Part shown: positions 1-8,088 of the stretch, piece by piece
How positions within the stretch are numbered: the first letter of the stretch is position 1
Layout of the letters: every line of letters starts with the position of its first letter
Source of the DNA: Chitinophagaceae bacterium
Lineage (GTDB): Bacteria > Bacteroidota > Bacteroidia > Chitinophagales > Chitinophagaceae
Assembly: GCA_025351145.1 (NCBI GenBank)
Contig: JANXWM010000187.1
Location: 1-14,739 of the forward strand
Direction: 5' to 3'
Length of the DNA stretch: 14,739 nucleotides
The notes under the pieces: model-generated
Database searches by the model: none
What the model was told of the DNA's origin: nothing
Seen by the model: only the letters and a program-made list of their open reading frames with translations
Position numbers and translations under genes: made by a program

Positions 1-959
1 TTACCATGCAGGATCTTGCAGGCATGCTTTACGAAAGTTTGCAGCAAAAGATTATTCCGCTGGAAGATAATGTAATTGTTTATCCTGCACACGGTGCAGG
101 CAGCAGTTGCGGCAAAAACCTTGGGCCAAATGCCTACAGCACTATTGGTGATGAAAAGGAAACCAACTATGCTTTGCTCGCCAAATCGAAAGAAGAATTT
201 ATTAAAGCAGTTACAGATGGATTGGCCGCACCGCCATTGTATTTCCCCATAAATGCCCAGATCAATAAAGATGGTTATGCAAGCCTGGATGCAGTTTTAG
301 AAAAAGGTTTGCATGCTTTGAGCGTTGAAGCTTTTAAAACATTGATGCAGCATGATGACGTGGTTGTTCTTGATACCCGCCATGCAGATGTATTTACAAA
401 AGGTTTTATACCCGGGAGTATTTTTATTGGCCTCGAAGGCCGCTTTGCCGAATGGGCCGGGAGCCTTTTGCCATTTGATAAAGACCTGGTACTGATTACA
501 GAAGAAGGTATGGAGCGTGAAACGATTGTGCGGCTTGCCCGTGTAGGCTTTGAACGTTTTGCCGGTTATCTTGCGGGTGGCTTTGGAGCGTGGAAACAAA
601 GTGGCGAAACGGTTGATTTAATTATTGATGTAGAGCCCGATGAACTTGCGATGGATCTGCCATTTGATGACCGTATTGTAGTAGTTGATGTGCGCAAAGA
701 ACCTGAGTTTGCTGAAGGCCATGTAGCAGGTGCAGTAAATATTCCATTGAGCGATTTAACCGACCCCGGCAGTATGGCAAATATTGATGATAACGACAAT
801 CTTTATGTTCATTGCGGTGGTGGTTACAGGAGTGTTATTGCCTGTTCTATGATGAAGCGGCAGGGCATACATAACCTGCGGAATATTATTGGTGGCTGGG
901 AAAAGATCCTGGAGGAAGAAAGGATCGAAAGGGAAAAAAGCGGGGAAGTGCTGAATTGA
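1..959 (+). CDS. MBL-fold metallohydrolase with two rhodanese domains (5' truncated by the window)
   Basis: The reading frame is open from the first bases (codons before the ATG at 6 read ..T-M-Q-D-L-A-G), so the gene starts upstream and its N-terminal metal-binding HxHxDH part is missing here. Numbering from that internal Met, residues 26-35 (YPAHGAGSSC) carry a late metal-ligand His of the beta-lactamase fold. A first rhodanese-like domain spans about 105-200, and its usual active-site Cys position reads ITEEGMERE, so it is probably inactive. A second spans about 208-305 and keeps the Cys loop VHCGGGYRS (Cys270). This layout is known from persulfide dioxygenase-like and sulfurtransferase proteins, so a role in cytoplasmic sulfane-sulfur or persulfide handling is inferred. 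The hydrolase substrate cannot be read from this part. A repeat element starts 15 nt after the stop, followed by a terminator. Confidence 0.88.
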   Translation, partial: TMQDLAGMLYESLQQKIIPLEDNVIVYPAHGAGSSCGKNLGPNAYSTIGDEKETNYALLAKSKEEFIKAVTDGLAAPPLYFPINAQINKDGYASLDAVLEKGLHALSVEAFKTLMQHDDVVVLDTRHADVFTKGFIPGSIFIGLEGRFAEWAGSLLPFDKDLVLITEEGMERETIVRLARVGFERFAGYLAGGFGAWKQSGETVDLIIDVEPDELAMDLPFDDRIVVVDVRKEPEFAEGHVAGAVNIPLSDLTDPGSMANIDDNDNLYVHCGGGYRSVIACSMMKRQGIHNLRNIIGGWEKILEEERIEREKSGEVLN

Positions 960-973
960 TAATTTAAAATTGT

Positions 974-1050
974 GGAGCCAGGCATTTTGAATAAGTATTA
1001 AGCTTTACTTGCGTCGCACTCTTGTACTGAAGTAATATTATTGAGCACAT
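974..1050 (+). repeat. Intergenic composite element, copy 1
   Basis: Box A (gagccaggc) is at 975-983, 15 nt after the preceding stop codon. A 24-nt spacer follows, then box B at 1008-1027, a perfect copy of the 20-mer cttgcgtcgcactcttgtac. Box C is weak (gagc at 1043). The 30 nt at 1000-1029 are identical to 8445-8474 in copy 5, so these two copies are the most similar across box B. Orientation is sense to the upstream gene. Confidence 0.85.
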
Positions 1051-1054
1051 TTAA

Positions 1055-1086
1055 TAAAAAATCCTGCTGAGAAGCAGGGTTTTTTA
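1055..1086. terminator. Bidirectional intrinsic terminator between convergent genes
   Basis: A 6-bp stem (cctgct at 1063-1068, agcagg at 1073-1078) with a GAGA loop has an A-run on its left and a T-run on its right. It can therefore stop transcription of both the rhodanese gene from the left and the acyltransferase gene from the right. Confidence 0.75.
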
Positions 1087-1105
1087 TTGGGTAATATCAC
1101 AAAAA

Positions 1106-1987
1106 TTATATCACCAGTTTTTTATATTTCTCCGCATCGAATTCCCATTTCCACCGCCGGTGGCTCCAAAGATAATTGGAAGGATATTTACGAATAGTAT
1201 CTTCTAGAAAAGCTATCATTTTTTTAGTGATTTCGCCTTCGGGTAAACTGCGTGGTTCTGTGGTAAGCAACACCATATCGGTTCTGTAATACCCACGTTT
1301 TACTTTATAATAATTACACATTAATATGGCAGTACCGGCAACTTTTGCACCACGCTCAGGCCCTTTTACAATGGGCGCCATCTTACCGAAAAATGGCGTC
1401 CAGTAGGCATTTTCGGGGGTTCCTGGATTTTGGTCAGCCACCAGCGCAAGGCAGTATTGCTGTTTGCTGTAACCTGCAAATTTTTTGGCAAATTCAGTTG
1501 CAGCAATTAAATGGCCGCCAAATCTTTTGCGCATGTTTAAAAATATCCTGTCTAAAATTTTATTGCTGATGGGCATGTAAACCGTGAGCAACGGGTATTT
1601 AATATTGTTCGCGTAACCAAGAAGCGCAAACTCCCAGTTAAAAAAATGAGCAGTATGTAATTGTAATTTTTTGCCGGTAGCATAGAGGTCATTTACTATT
1701 TCAAAATTACCGGTAAAACGTTTGTTCAGTTCTTCGCCGGTAATAGAAAACAGCTTAATGGTTTCAATGAAATTATCAATAAAATTTTTATAAAACCCTT
1801 TCATAATGGATGTTCTTTCTGCCTCAGTTTTTTCAGGAAAAGCAATCTTTAGATTTTCCATTACAACATCTCTTCTATACCTGATAACATAGTAAACCAG
1901 TAAATAAATTCCATCGCTCAAAATATATAGCAGCCGCCATGGCAACAGGGAAAGTGCATATAACAAACCGTAAATAATATAATACAT
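1106..1987 (-). CDS. Lysophospholipid / lipid A acyltransferase, LpxL/HtrB family
   Basis: This inner-membrane enzyme transfers an acyl chain from acyl-ACP, by family knowledge to a lipid A precursor. The 293-aa length is normal for the family. Residues 1-35 form hydrophobic segments typical of the N-terminal anchor. The catalytic HX4E motif reads HFFNWE (His114, Glu119). Later family signatures are ADQNPG, WTPFFG and the C-terminal YLWSHRRWKWE. The ATG at 1985-1987 opens directly before the hydrophobic anchor, and no better start is seen. It may instead acylate another amine- or ornithine-containing lipid, as some Bacteroidota homologues are annotated only as lysophospholipid acyltransferases, so no symbol is given. 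It shares strand with nadB, but 190 bp including a repeat element separate them, so they need not be one operon. Confidence 0.88.
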   Translation of the reverse strand: MYYIIYGLLYALSLLPWRLLYILSDGIYLLVYYVIRYRRDVVMENLKIAFPEKTEAERTSIMKGFYKNFIDNFIETIKLFSITGEELNKRFTGNFEIVNDLYATGKKLQLHTAHFFNWEFALLGYANNIKYPLLTVYMPISNKILDRIFLNMRKRFGGHLIAATEFAKKFAGYSKQQYCLALVADQNPGTPENAYWTPFFGKMAPIVKGPERGAKVAGTAILMCNYYKVKRGYYRTDMVLLTTEPRSLPEGEITKKMIAFLEDTIRKYPSNYLWSHRRWKWEFDAEKYKKLVI

Positions 1988-2110
1988 TAAGTTGAAATTA
2001 TAAGTTCAGGAAATAAAAACAGAGGTTGTATTTACATGTATTTTTTTATTGCGACAGGTTTACAAAGCATAAGTATTTGTTACCATAGTTTAGTATTTCA
2101 ATTAAACATT

Positions 2111-2160
2111 CTTGCGTCGCACTCTTGTACGTTCAAAACTTTATTCAGCTTTAAACAGCC
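2111..2160 (+). repeat. Intergenic composite element, copy 2 (box A not recognised)
   Basis: A perfect box B 20-mer sits at 2111-2130. After 15 nt comes box C (cagctttaaacagcc, 2146-2160), which resembles the right end of copy 9. I cannot see box A to the left. The copy lies between two minus-strand genes and points into the 3' end of nadB, so it is antisense to the local transcription. Confidence 0.75.
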
Positions 2161-2177
2161 TCCAATTGCAGTCACTA

Positions 2178-3788
2178 TTATAAAATAATATTCTGCAGCA
2201 ATTCACTCTTCTCAAGGTGATCTGTATTAAAATGAAGGCCCCGGCTTTCTTTTCTAAACTCAGCTCCTTTTACTATTAAATAACCAACGCTTATTAAATT
2301 CCTCAGCTCGCATAACTGCGGCGATACGCGTGTTGATTTGTACAACGTTTCGGTTTCTTCGTACAAAAGATCCAAACGTTTCATGGCACGCTGCAAACGC
2401 ACGTCTGTGCGTACAATACCAACATAATCGCTCATAATTTGCTGCAGTTCTTTTAAACTCTGCGTTATTAATATCATTTCTTTTGGGTCAGTAGTTCCTT
2501 TGGCATTCCAGTCAGGTACTGCAATCTCTTTGTTGTGTAAATCAGGTTTTGTTTTCAGTTCATTTACCGTATCTAAATAAGCCCTGTGTGCAAAAACCAT
2601 CGCTTCAAGCAAACTGTTGCTGGCAAGGCGGTTGGCGCCATGCAAACCTGTGCTTGCGCATTCACCGCAGGCATACAAATGCATAATGGATGTTTTTGCA
2701 AACTCATCTGTTTTAATACCGCCGCAACTGTAATGTGCTGCCGGTGCAACAGGTATCATCTGTTCCATTACGTCAATGCCAATGCTTTTGCACCGTTCAT
2801 AAATATTTGGAAAATGGTGAATGAATTTTTCTTTGTCCATATGCCTGCAGTCGAGGTACACATGTTCTGTACCAGTGCGTTTCATTTCGCTGTCTATGGC
2901 GCGGGCCACAATATCGCGTGGTGCAAGGTCTTTACGCACATCATATTTTTCCATGAAGGCTTCACCATCTTTGGTGCGTAAAATACCGCCATCACCACGC
3001 ACTGCTTCCGTAATTAAAAAAGAAGGAGATACGCCCGGCTCATACAAAGCGGTTGGGTGAAACTGTATAAACTCCATGTTCTCAATTCTGCCTTTGGCAC
3101 GGTAAACCATGGCAATACCATCTCCCGTTGCAATTTTAGGGTTGGTAGTTGTACGGTATGCCTGGCCACACCCACCGCTGGCCAGCACAGTAATATCAGC
3201 AAGTATTTTCTCTATTTTATTGTTCTTCAGGTTTAGCACGTACACGCCGTAACAGGTAATATCCAACGTTGATTTTGTAACAAGATAACCAAGATGGTGC
3301 TGTGTAATAATTTCAATTACGAAACAATGATTAATAAGTTCTATATTTTTTAAGCTTTGCAGCTCTTCCAATAAAGCCCTTTCCATTTCTTTACCGGTAA
3401 CATCTTTGTGGTGCAGTATGCGGTGCTCGCTATGGCCGCCTTCCATGCCCAGTGAATACTCCCCTTTATCATCTTTATCGAAGCTGGCACCGTAATCTAT
3501 AATTTCCCGTATGCGTTCCGGGCCTTCTTTTACTACGATCTCCACAACATGCCTGTTACATAAACCGTCGCCTGCAATCAGTGTATCTTCAATATGCTTT
3601 TCAAAGCTGTCGTTTACCTCGTCCCACACACCTGCAATGCCACCCTGTGCATATTTTGTATTGGTTTCATCCGCCTGTGTTTTGGTGATGACCGTTACCT
3701 TTTTTTCGGGAAAATATTTTGCTGTTTTTAATGCATAAGTAAGACCTGCTATACCGGAGCCAATAACCAAAAAATCTGTTTGCTGCAT
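2178..3788 (-). CDS. nadB: L-aspartate oxidase
   Basis: This flavoenzyme oxidises L-aspartate to iminoaspartate, the first step of de novo NAD synthesis; NadA normally uses the product. From the ATG at 3788 the protein is 536 aa, close to the family norm. The FAD dinucleotide-binding motif is GSGIAG (10-15). Family signatures in order are KYAQGGIAGVW, MEGGHSEHRILH, QFHPTALYEPG (His244), ITEAVRGDGGILR, LAPRDIVARAID (Arg291), AHYSCGGI (His352) and GLHGANRLASNSLLE. The frame can be extended to a TTG at 3863, but those 25 residues are encoded by a repeat element and do not look like a NadB N-terminus, so the ATG just before QQTDFLVIGSG is preferred. Neither nadA nor nadC is in the window. A candidate promoter overlaps the repeat upstream. 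Confidence 0.96.
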   Translation of the reverse strand: MQQTDFLVIGSGIAGLTYALKTAKYFPEKKVTVITKTQADETNTKYAQGGIAGVWDEVNDSFEKHIEDTLIAGDGLCNRHVVEIVVKEGPERIREIIDYGASFDKDDKGEYSLGMEGGHSEHRILHHKDVTGKEMERALLEELQSLKNIELINHCFVIEIITQHHLGYLVTKSTLDITCYGVYVLNLKNNKIEKILADITVLASGGCGQAYRTTTNPKIATGDGIAMVYRAKGRIENMEFIQFHPTALYEPGVSPSFLITEAVRGDGGILRTKDGEAFMEKYDVRKDLAPRDIVARAIDSEMKRTGTEHVYLDCRHMDKEKFIHHFPNIYERCKSIGIDVMEQMIPVAPAAHYSCGGIKTDEFAKTSIMHLYACGECASTGLHGANRLASNSLLEAMVFAHRAYLDTVNELKTKPDLHNKEIAVPDWNAKGTTDPKEMILITQSLKELQQIMSDYVGIVRTDVRLQRAMKRLDLLYEETETLYKSTRVSPQLCELRNLISVGYLIVKGAEFRKESRGLHFNTDHLEKSELLQNIIL

Positions 3789-3797
3789 ATTATCTTC

Positions 3798-3872
3798 TTG
3801 ATTGACGCATAAAGTTATACAGCACAAGAGTGCGACGCAAGAAAAGTTTAATCGGGTTCCCAAGCCCGGTAC
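3798..3872 (-). repeat. Intergenic composite element, copy 3 (5' of nadB)
   Basis: Read on the minus strand: box A is gtaccgggc (3864-3872), then a 22-nt spacer, then box B at 3822-3841 (one mismatch, cttgtgc in place of cttgtac), then tgtataactttatg. The spacer with box A can form a CGGG/CCCG hairpin. The element ends about 10 nt before the nadB ATG and so forms most of its leader. Confidence 0.8.
3808..3841 (-). promoter_or_regulatory. nadB: Candidate Bacteroidota-type promoter of nadB
   Basis: On the minus strand the TTG near the start of box B is followed, 20 nt later, by taacttta, a near match to the Bacteroidota -7 consensus TAnnTTTG. The distance agrees with the usual -33/-7 spacing and leaves a leader of roughly 20 nt. 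If real, the repeat copy donated the -33 part of the promoter. The match is imperfect and the other copies lack a -7 box at this distance. Confidence 0.35.
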
Positions 3873-3914
3873 AAAAAAAATAAACAGTGCACAGAATAAG
3901 ATATGAATATTTTG

Positions 3915-3986
3915 TTACCGGCTAAGGAATATCTATTAAGCTTCGTTGTGTCACTCACTTCAGGGTTCGGACTATACCTGAACAGT
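3915..3986 (+). repeat. Intergenic composite element, copy 4 (variant box B)
   Basis: Box A is ttaccggct at 3915-3923. After 21 nt comes the diverged box B gttgtgtcactcacttcagg at 3945-3964. The right arm begins gttcggactat, close to ggttggactat in copy 7, and can fold as GTTCGG/CTGAAC. The copy stands back-to-back with copy 3, their A boxes facing each other across about 42 A/T-rich bases, and points toward the 3' end of the ATP-grasp gene. Confidence 0.65.
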
Positions 3987-4012
3987 GGTATCATAGCTCA
4001 TGTGGTTAGGCG

Positions 4013-5554
4013 TTATGCACCGCATTCTTTATCCAGCACATCAATAGCTTTTTTATAATAAGCTGTTGCTTCTTCAATGGTATTGCCTATACAAAGCATG
4101 CCCAGTTTTCCATACCGGGAGAGTGCACCAATCATGTGAAACATAACGCCACACTGGCTTGCACCATCGTACAGGATATGGTTGCACATGGCAATATCAA
4201 TAAGATCATGCGGGGTAAGGCCTTTGTATTTTTCATTCACCACATTGTCACTTGCAAAGTAACAGCGTGATTGTTCGTTTGGCATTATATATACACCTTG
4301 TTGCCAGTTGTATTCACCCACGGTTAAAAACTGCAGCATAATAAAAGGGTGCGTAGTGCCGCCTTTGCGCAGGTTTATTTCTATTGCATAATGTTTCCAG
4401 ACATCGCCTTCTTTTACAGAAAGAAAGTCGATACTAAACCGTCCAATTACACCCTGCCTGCTCATTTCATCTGCCACTTTTTTACTTATGGCAGCGATTG
4501 TATTATTGTACTCATGGTGTGCAGGAAACGTGGCACCTAAAAATACCTGGCCACTTTCGCCACCAAGCATTTGATCATGAGTAGAAATAATTTCTGTTTC
4601 TCCCAAAGGGTTGATACGGCATTGTACGGATGGGGATTCTTTTATGCTGCCATCTAAAAATTCTTCGGCTATTCCACCCATGCTGCAGAATTTCTCTATA
4701 AATCTTTCATAGCTTACATTAGGGGCAACTATTTTTAACTGCTGCGGCATTGCTTTAAGTATTGCCTCTTCAAGGTTATCTGCACCAGTATCCATATCCA
4801 GGTAATAAAACAATGCATTGCCTTCGCCGGAAAAACCATCATTCATTTTTACCACCGCTTTTTTCAAAGAAGGGTTTTGCCTTTTTAATTTTGCAAATGC
4901 ATGAGCAATATCTTTTTCATTTTGCAAATCTTCAAAGCCGGGTGCCAGGAGTATATCCAGCTGTTTAAATATTTTTCTGCAACCTGATTTTGTACCCAGA
5001 TATACCAAAGCCGGATCGCAACCATAAATGGGTATTCCCAATTCAACCGCCAGTTGTTTTTCATATTCAGTAACATTAAAACAAGCCATGTGCGAAAGAT
5101 GCGGGTTTTTAATATGTTCTTTTATCCGTTTAATCAATCTTGGCCTTTCGAGTATTTTATTTGTAAGCGGTTTAAAGGAAGCATCGTAGCAACTAAGCAT
5201 GGTAAGCCTTTGCGCAGCATGATAACCCGTAATGCCCGGCAACAGGTGCAGGTAATAATCAATGATCGTATTGTCTACAGGTATACTGCTGATGTAAATA
5301 ACATGGGTACGCGGCATTCTCAGCAGCATCAGCATACACAGCATCCGCTCTTCATAATATACCAGTCCCTGTATACTTCTCAATATCTCATTATCAAGCG
5401 TAAGGCTCGGTATAATGACAACGGTTTTTTCTGCAAGGTCATTATCGAAAATCTCCGTAAAGTTTTCTCCAAAGTTTTTTTGAAGAGCCTGGTATGCGAT
5501 GCTGTTCAATGTATTTGCTTCTTTACTTAATGTTGGAATGCTCTTGCCAGTCAT
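4013..5554 (-). CDS. ATP-grasp ligase, PGM1-related peptide ligase type
   Basis: ATP-grasp enzymes join a carboxylate to an amine through an acyl-phosphate. Numbering from the ATG at 5554 (513 aa), the N-terminal preATP-grasp part contains SSIPVDNTIIDYYLHLLPG (about 89-107), ILERPRLIKRI and GIPIYGCDPALVYLGTKSG (about 173-191). The nucleotide-binding part contains KMNDGFSGEGN (about 236-246), and the metal-binding end reads AIEINLRKGGTTHPF with Glu392 and Asn394. I recognise this arrangement as that of proteins annotated as PGM1-related peptide ligases, after the pheganomycin enzyme that joins a modified amino acid to a peptide. No peptide precursor or tailoring gene is adjacent, so the substrate is unknown. 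A GTG two codons upstream (5560) is an alternative start. It is divergent from the next gene. Confidence 0.75.
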   Translation of the reverse strand: MTGKSIPTLSKEANTLNSIAYQALQKNFGENFTEIFDNDLAEKTVVIIPSLTLDNEILRSIQGLVYYEERMLCMLMLLRMPRTHVIYISSIPVDNTIIDYYLHLLPGITGYHAAQRLTMLSCYDASFKPLTNKILERPRLIKRIKEHIKNPHLSHMACFNVTEYEKQLAVELGIPIYGCDPALVYLGTKSGCRKIFKQLDILLAPGFEDLQNEKDIAHAFAKLKRQNPSLKKAVVKMNDGFSGEGNALFYYLDMDTGADNLEEAILKAMPQQLKIVAPNVSYERFIEKFCSMGGIAEEFLDGSIKESPSVQCRINPLGETEIISTHDQMLGGESGQVFLGATFPAHHEYNNTIAAISKKVADEMSRQGVIGRFSIDFLSVKEGDVWKHYAIEINLRKGGTTHPFIMLQFLTVGEYNWQQGVYIMPNEQSRCYFASDNVVNEKYKGLTPHDLIDIAMCNHILYDGASQCGVMFHMIGALSRYGKLGMLCIGNTIEEATAYYKKAIDVLDKECGA

Positions 5555-5846
5555 ATTCACGATTTAATAAACCCGCAAATTAAAGAATGGCAATGCTTTA
5601 ATCAATGATATCAATCATGCTTTAAAATAATTGACGATAGCATAAAAGAGTTTCAAACAACAGGAACTTTATAAGATGTTACAAAATAATTTTTTTGAAC
5701 ACGTTTCCAATTTTGCTGGTGTTGCGACTAAAAACTACACCCAAAAAAACTAAAGGAGCCTGCCGAAAATCCTTTAATAAAAGAGTAAGCCGTGCGTAGC
5801 CGAAAACACGATGAAGAGTAGGCAAAAACACCAAAATTTTAATTTT
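5555..5846. other. Divergent intergenic region and leader of the 5847 gene
   Basis: This A/T-rich stretch of about 290 bp contains no copy of the intergenic element. It holds a TGATATCA palindrome near 5608 and, close to the + strand gene, a hairpin: taaagga at 5751-5757 pairs with tccttta at 5770-5776. The octamer gccgaaaa occurs at 5762-5769 and again at 5799-5806. I found no convincing -33/-7 promoter pair for either gene and no known riboswitch signature. Confidence 0.4.
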
Positions 5847-8084
5847 ATGGCTATCTTAATGCAACGTGCCTGGAATGTACAGGTACAATCAAAAGAAGCT
5901 GCACGTGAGCAGCGTTTTGTAATTTCCGGAGCCAGCCTTAACAATGGCCCCCATCCCGGAACAGTAGGTTCCCCTGCTGTTTTTGTAAGTGGTAATTCGT
6001 GGAGTATTGTTATACAAAGCAAATCTCCCGATGGCTGGGTTAACTCAACTGAAAAAATCCAATTTCCTTCTTCAGCCTTTTCCGGTTTCAATATTGCTTC
6101 AGATGATCGTGGGGGAGGCCTTGTAAGTGACCTGGATTTTAATGATCTCGTTTTACACTGCACACCCGTTTCAAACAGCGGTGTAACAGATTATTTTATG
6201 TTTGGCAATGTAAGCTGCTATGAAGGCTACTGCTGGTGGAACCCCTGTTTCCGTAACTATATAGTTATTGACAGTGCCATTAAGCTGCAGGAAGCTTTGA
6301 AATATCCTATTGTACGTGACTATATTGAAAAAGTATATCCTGACAGGATTTTTGAACAGCCCATTAAAAGACCAATACCAATTCCAGATCCTGCACCTTT
6401 TAAACCTTTAATGCTCCCATTACAGGAGACTGCTTTGATGCCAAATAAAGAGGTTGGTATCTTTCGCAAAAACGAACCTGCTGTAACGGGAAATTCAAAA
6501 GCGCTTTCTGCAGAAAGCAGGCAACTGGCAACAGACAGCTTTTCCTTTCTGGGTTCAAGGAGCCTTAATTCAAATGTGGCTGTTTCTAAAACTATTGATA
6601 TAGACAGGGTAAAACTTGCGGGTATTATTGATAAATTTTATTACTGCAATGTAAATACAATGCCATCAGCAGTTTTGCAGTTTCTTGAATATGACAGAAC
6701 CAATTCAGAACTCGCTGGTGGCGCCTATACCGGCACCGGTGCAAGAGAAATTTTAGGTTACGCTATTACAGACAGTTTTGGCAATTATGTATTCCGTTTT
6801 CAACGCACACTTTCCCAAAGCCTGGAGGAAATCAGTGTTGACACTGCTTCCGGTGAAAGTTTTTTTACTACCGTTCAGCCAGATGTAATTGTTCAATTGC
6901 TTGATGCCGCGAATCCTTCTGTTGTGCTCTACGAATCGGGCTTGTATTCAAATGTACCGTCATTTAAAAACATCAACATTTGCTTCCCTTGCGCAAGCAC
7001 AGTTAAGGCATGCAATGGCCAGGGGATTATTCAATACATCGGCGATTTACTTGTAATAAAAGGCACAACAGGCACACGTGGCGGCGATGGCAACCTTTTA
7101 GGAAGTGATGGAAAAATAAGCAACTCATTTTTGAAATGCGCAGCCTGGAGCGGGCAGCTAAAACTGATAGCATGCTTAAAAGAAACAAGTATAAAATACT
7201 ATACCGTGTGCTATAAACTTCCATCACAGTTACTGTGGAATTATGTGGAGGAACCCTGCACACTTCCTAAGTTTAACGGCGTAGACTCTTTGCCTGTTGC
7301 TACCAGCATAAGAAGCAATACGCTTAGCCTGCATATAGATGGCGGCCCAATACAAAATAATATACATGGCTATATTAACGTAGCAAATGCCAGCGACGCA
7401 GATGCATGGATTACCACTACAAACCTTAAAGCATTGCTTACAACCGGTTATTACATTGCCAATGCAGGTACAGTAGAGTTCAGGGTAGAAGGTTACGATG
7501 CGGCAGGCAACAAAATTGCCAGTGTTGATGAAACCATTGACCTTTATCTCGACAACAAATGGGTTGAAGCCGATCTTGATCCAAACATTAGTTTAGGCGG
7601 CTCCACTTTAGGCAACTGCGCATTGTTTACTTTACCAAATACCGGCGGCGTGGTAACAGACGAAAAAGCTCCAATCACCGTTCGTTTCAGAGCTAAGCAG
7701 GATAATGGTTTTATGGGTCTTTATGCTGTAACCATTGCTAAAGGCGCAGTGGGTAATCAAAATCTTACACGCACTTCCGCTGCTGCACTTATACCGCTTA
7801 CAACAGCATTACCAACAGGTGCAGGGCAACAGGCAGTTGGCCGCGAATACACTGACCTTGTTCAGCTAAACAGTTGCTTCTTTTCCGGAACACCGCAGGA
7901 ACCAACATCTGTGGGGGATTATCTTGAACTAACCATAAGGCCCGAAAACAACTGGCTCGAACCAGATCAGACCTTCTGCGCATTCCGGGTTTTAGTTAAC
8001 GGAAATATACGCCATACAACCGGCGAATATCATAATCCGTATTATCAAACAGGCGAAGTGCTTATTGGCATTCAAAGACCTTAG
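5847..8084 (+). CDS. Large beta-rich protein with a DUF4114-like acidic motif
   Basis: Function is unknown. The frame opens at ATG 5811, but the ATG at 5847 follows an A/T-rich leader and begins MAILMQRAWNVQVQS, so I prefer it (745 aa; 757 from 5811). Numbered from 5811: residues 31-120 form a beta-rich head (REQRFVISGA, SWSIVIQS) ending in DDRGGG..DLDFNDLVLHC (98-117), like the acidic Asp/Asn motif of DUF4114-type domains. Cys-bearing CYEGYCWWNPC follows at 136-146, then a Pro-rich linker (about 184-203). A transthyretin/Ig-like part (about 265-365) includes AITDSFGNYVFRF. Further Cys residues cluster at 390-482. Two more beta-rich parts run to the end. No signal peptide or sorting domain is seen, so export is uncertain. 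The next gene begins 4 nt after this stop, indicating co-transcription. Confidence 0.7.
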   Translation: MAILMQRAWNVQVQSKEAAREQRFVISGASLNNGPHPGTVGSPAVFVSGNSWSIVIQSKSPDGWVNSTEKIQFPSSAFSGFNIASDDRGGGLVSDLDFNDLVLHCTPVSNSGVTDYFMFGNVSCYEGYCWWNPCFRNYIVIDSAIKLQEALKYPIVRDYIEKVYPDRIFEQPIKRPIPIPDPAPFKPLMLPLQETALMPNKEVGIFRKNEPAVTGNSKALSAESRQLATDSFSFLGSRSLNSNVAVSKTIDIDRVKLAGIIDKFYYCNVNTMPSAVLQFLEYDRTNSELAGGAYTGTGAREILGYAITDSFGNYVFRFQRTLSQSLEEISVDTASGESFFTTVQPDVIVQLLDAANPSVVLYESGLYSNVPSFKNINICFPCASTVKACNGQGIIQYIGDLLVIKGTTGTRGGDGNLLGSDGKISNSFLKCAAWSGQLKLIACLKETSIKYYTVCYKLPSQLLWNYVEEPCTLPKFNGVDSLPVATSIRSNTLSLHIDGGPIQNNIHGYINVANASDADAWITTTNLKALLTTGYYIANAGTVEFRVEGYDAAGNKIASVDETIDLYLDNKWVEADLDPNISLGGSTLGNCALFTLPNTGGVVTDEKAPITVRFRAKQDNGFMGLYAVTIAKGAVGNQNLTRTSAAALIPLTTALPTGAGQQAVGREYTDLVQLNSCFFSGTPQEPTSVGDYLELTIRPENNWLEPDQTFCAFRVLVNGNIRHTTGEYHNPYYQTGEVLIGIQRP

Positions 8085-8088
8085 TAAT

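Noticed and set aside
2586..3060. Plus-strand open frames inside nadB
   Set aside because: They lie opposite a strongly supported gene, have the Cys/His-rich composition of antisense shadows and show no motif.
3789..3863. N-terminal extension of nadB to a TTG codon at 3863
   Set aside because: The 25 extra residues are encoded by repeat copy 3, do not resemble a NadB N-terminus or a credible targeting signal, and the ATG at 3788 gives the normal start just before the FAD motif.
5600..5625. TGATATCA palindrome with nearby tgcttt direct repeats as an operator
   Set aside because: An 8-bp A/T-rich palindrome is expected by chance in such sequence, and nothing ties it to a promoter.
5774..6163. 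Minus-strand open frame over the start of the large cassette gene
   Set aside because: Its low-complexity, Pro/Ser/Arg-rich translation and position opposite the coherent beta-rich protein mark it as a shadow.
8065..8088. DUF1360 start at ATG 8065 overlapping the upstream gene
   Set aside because: The family N-terminus begins at NYFQFILS, and the ATG at 8089 follows the upstream stop by 4 nt, the more usual coupling.
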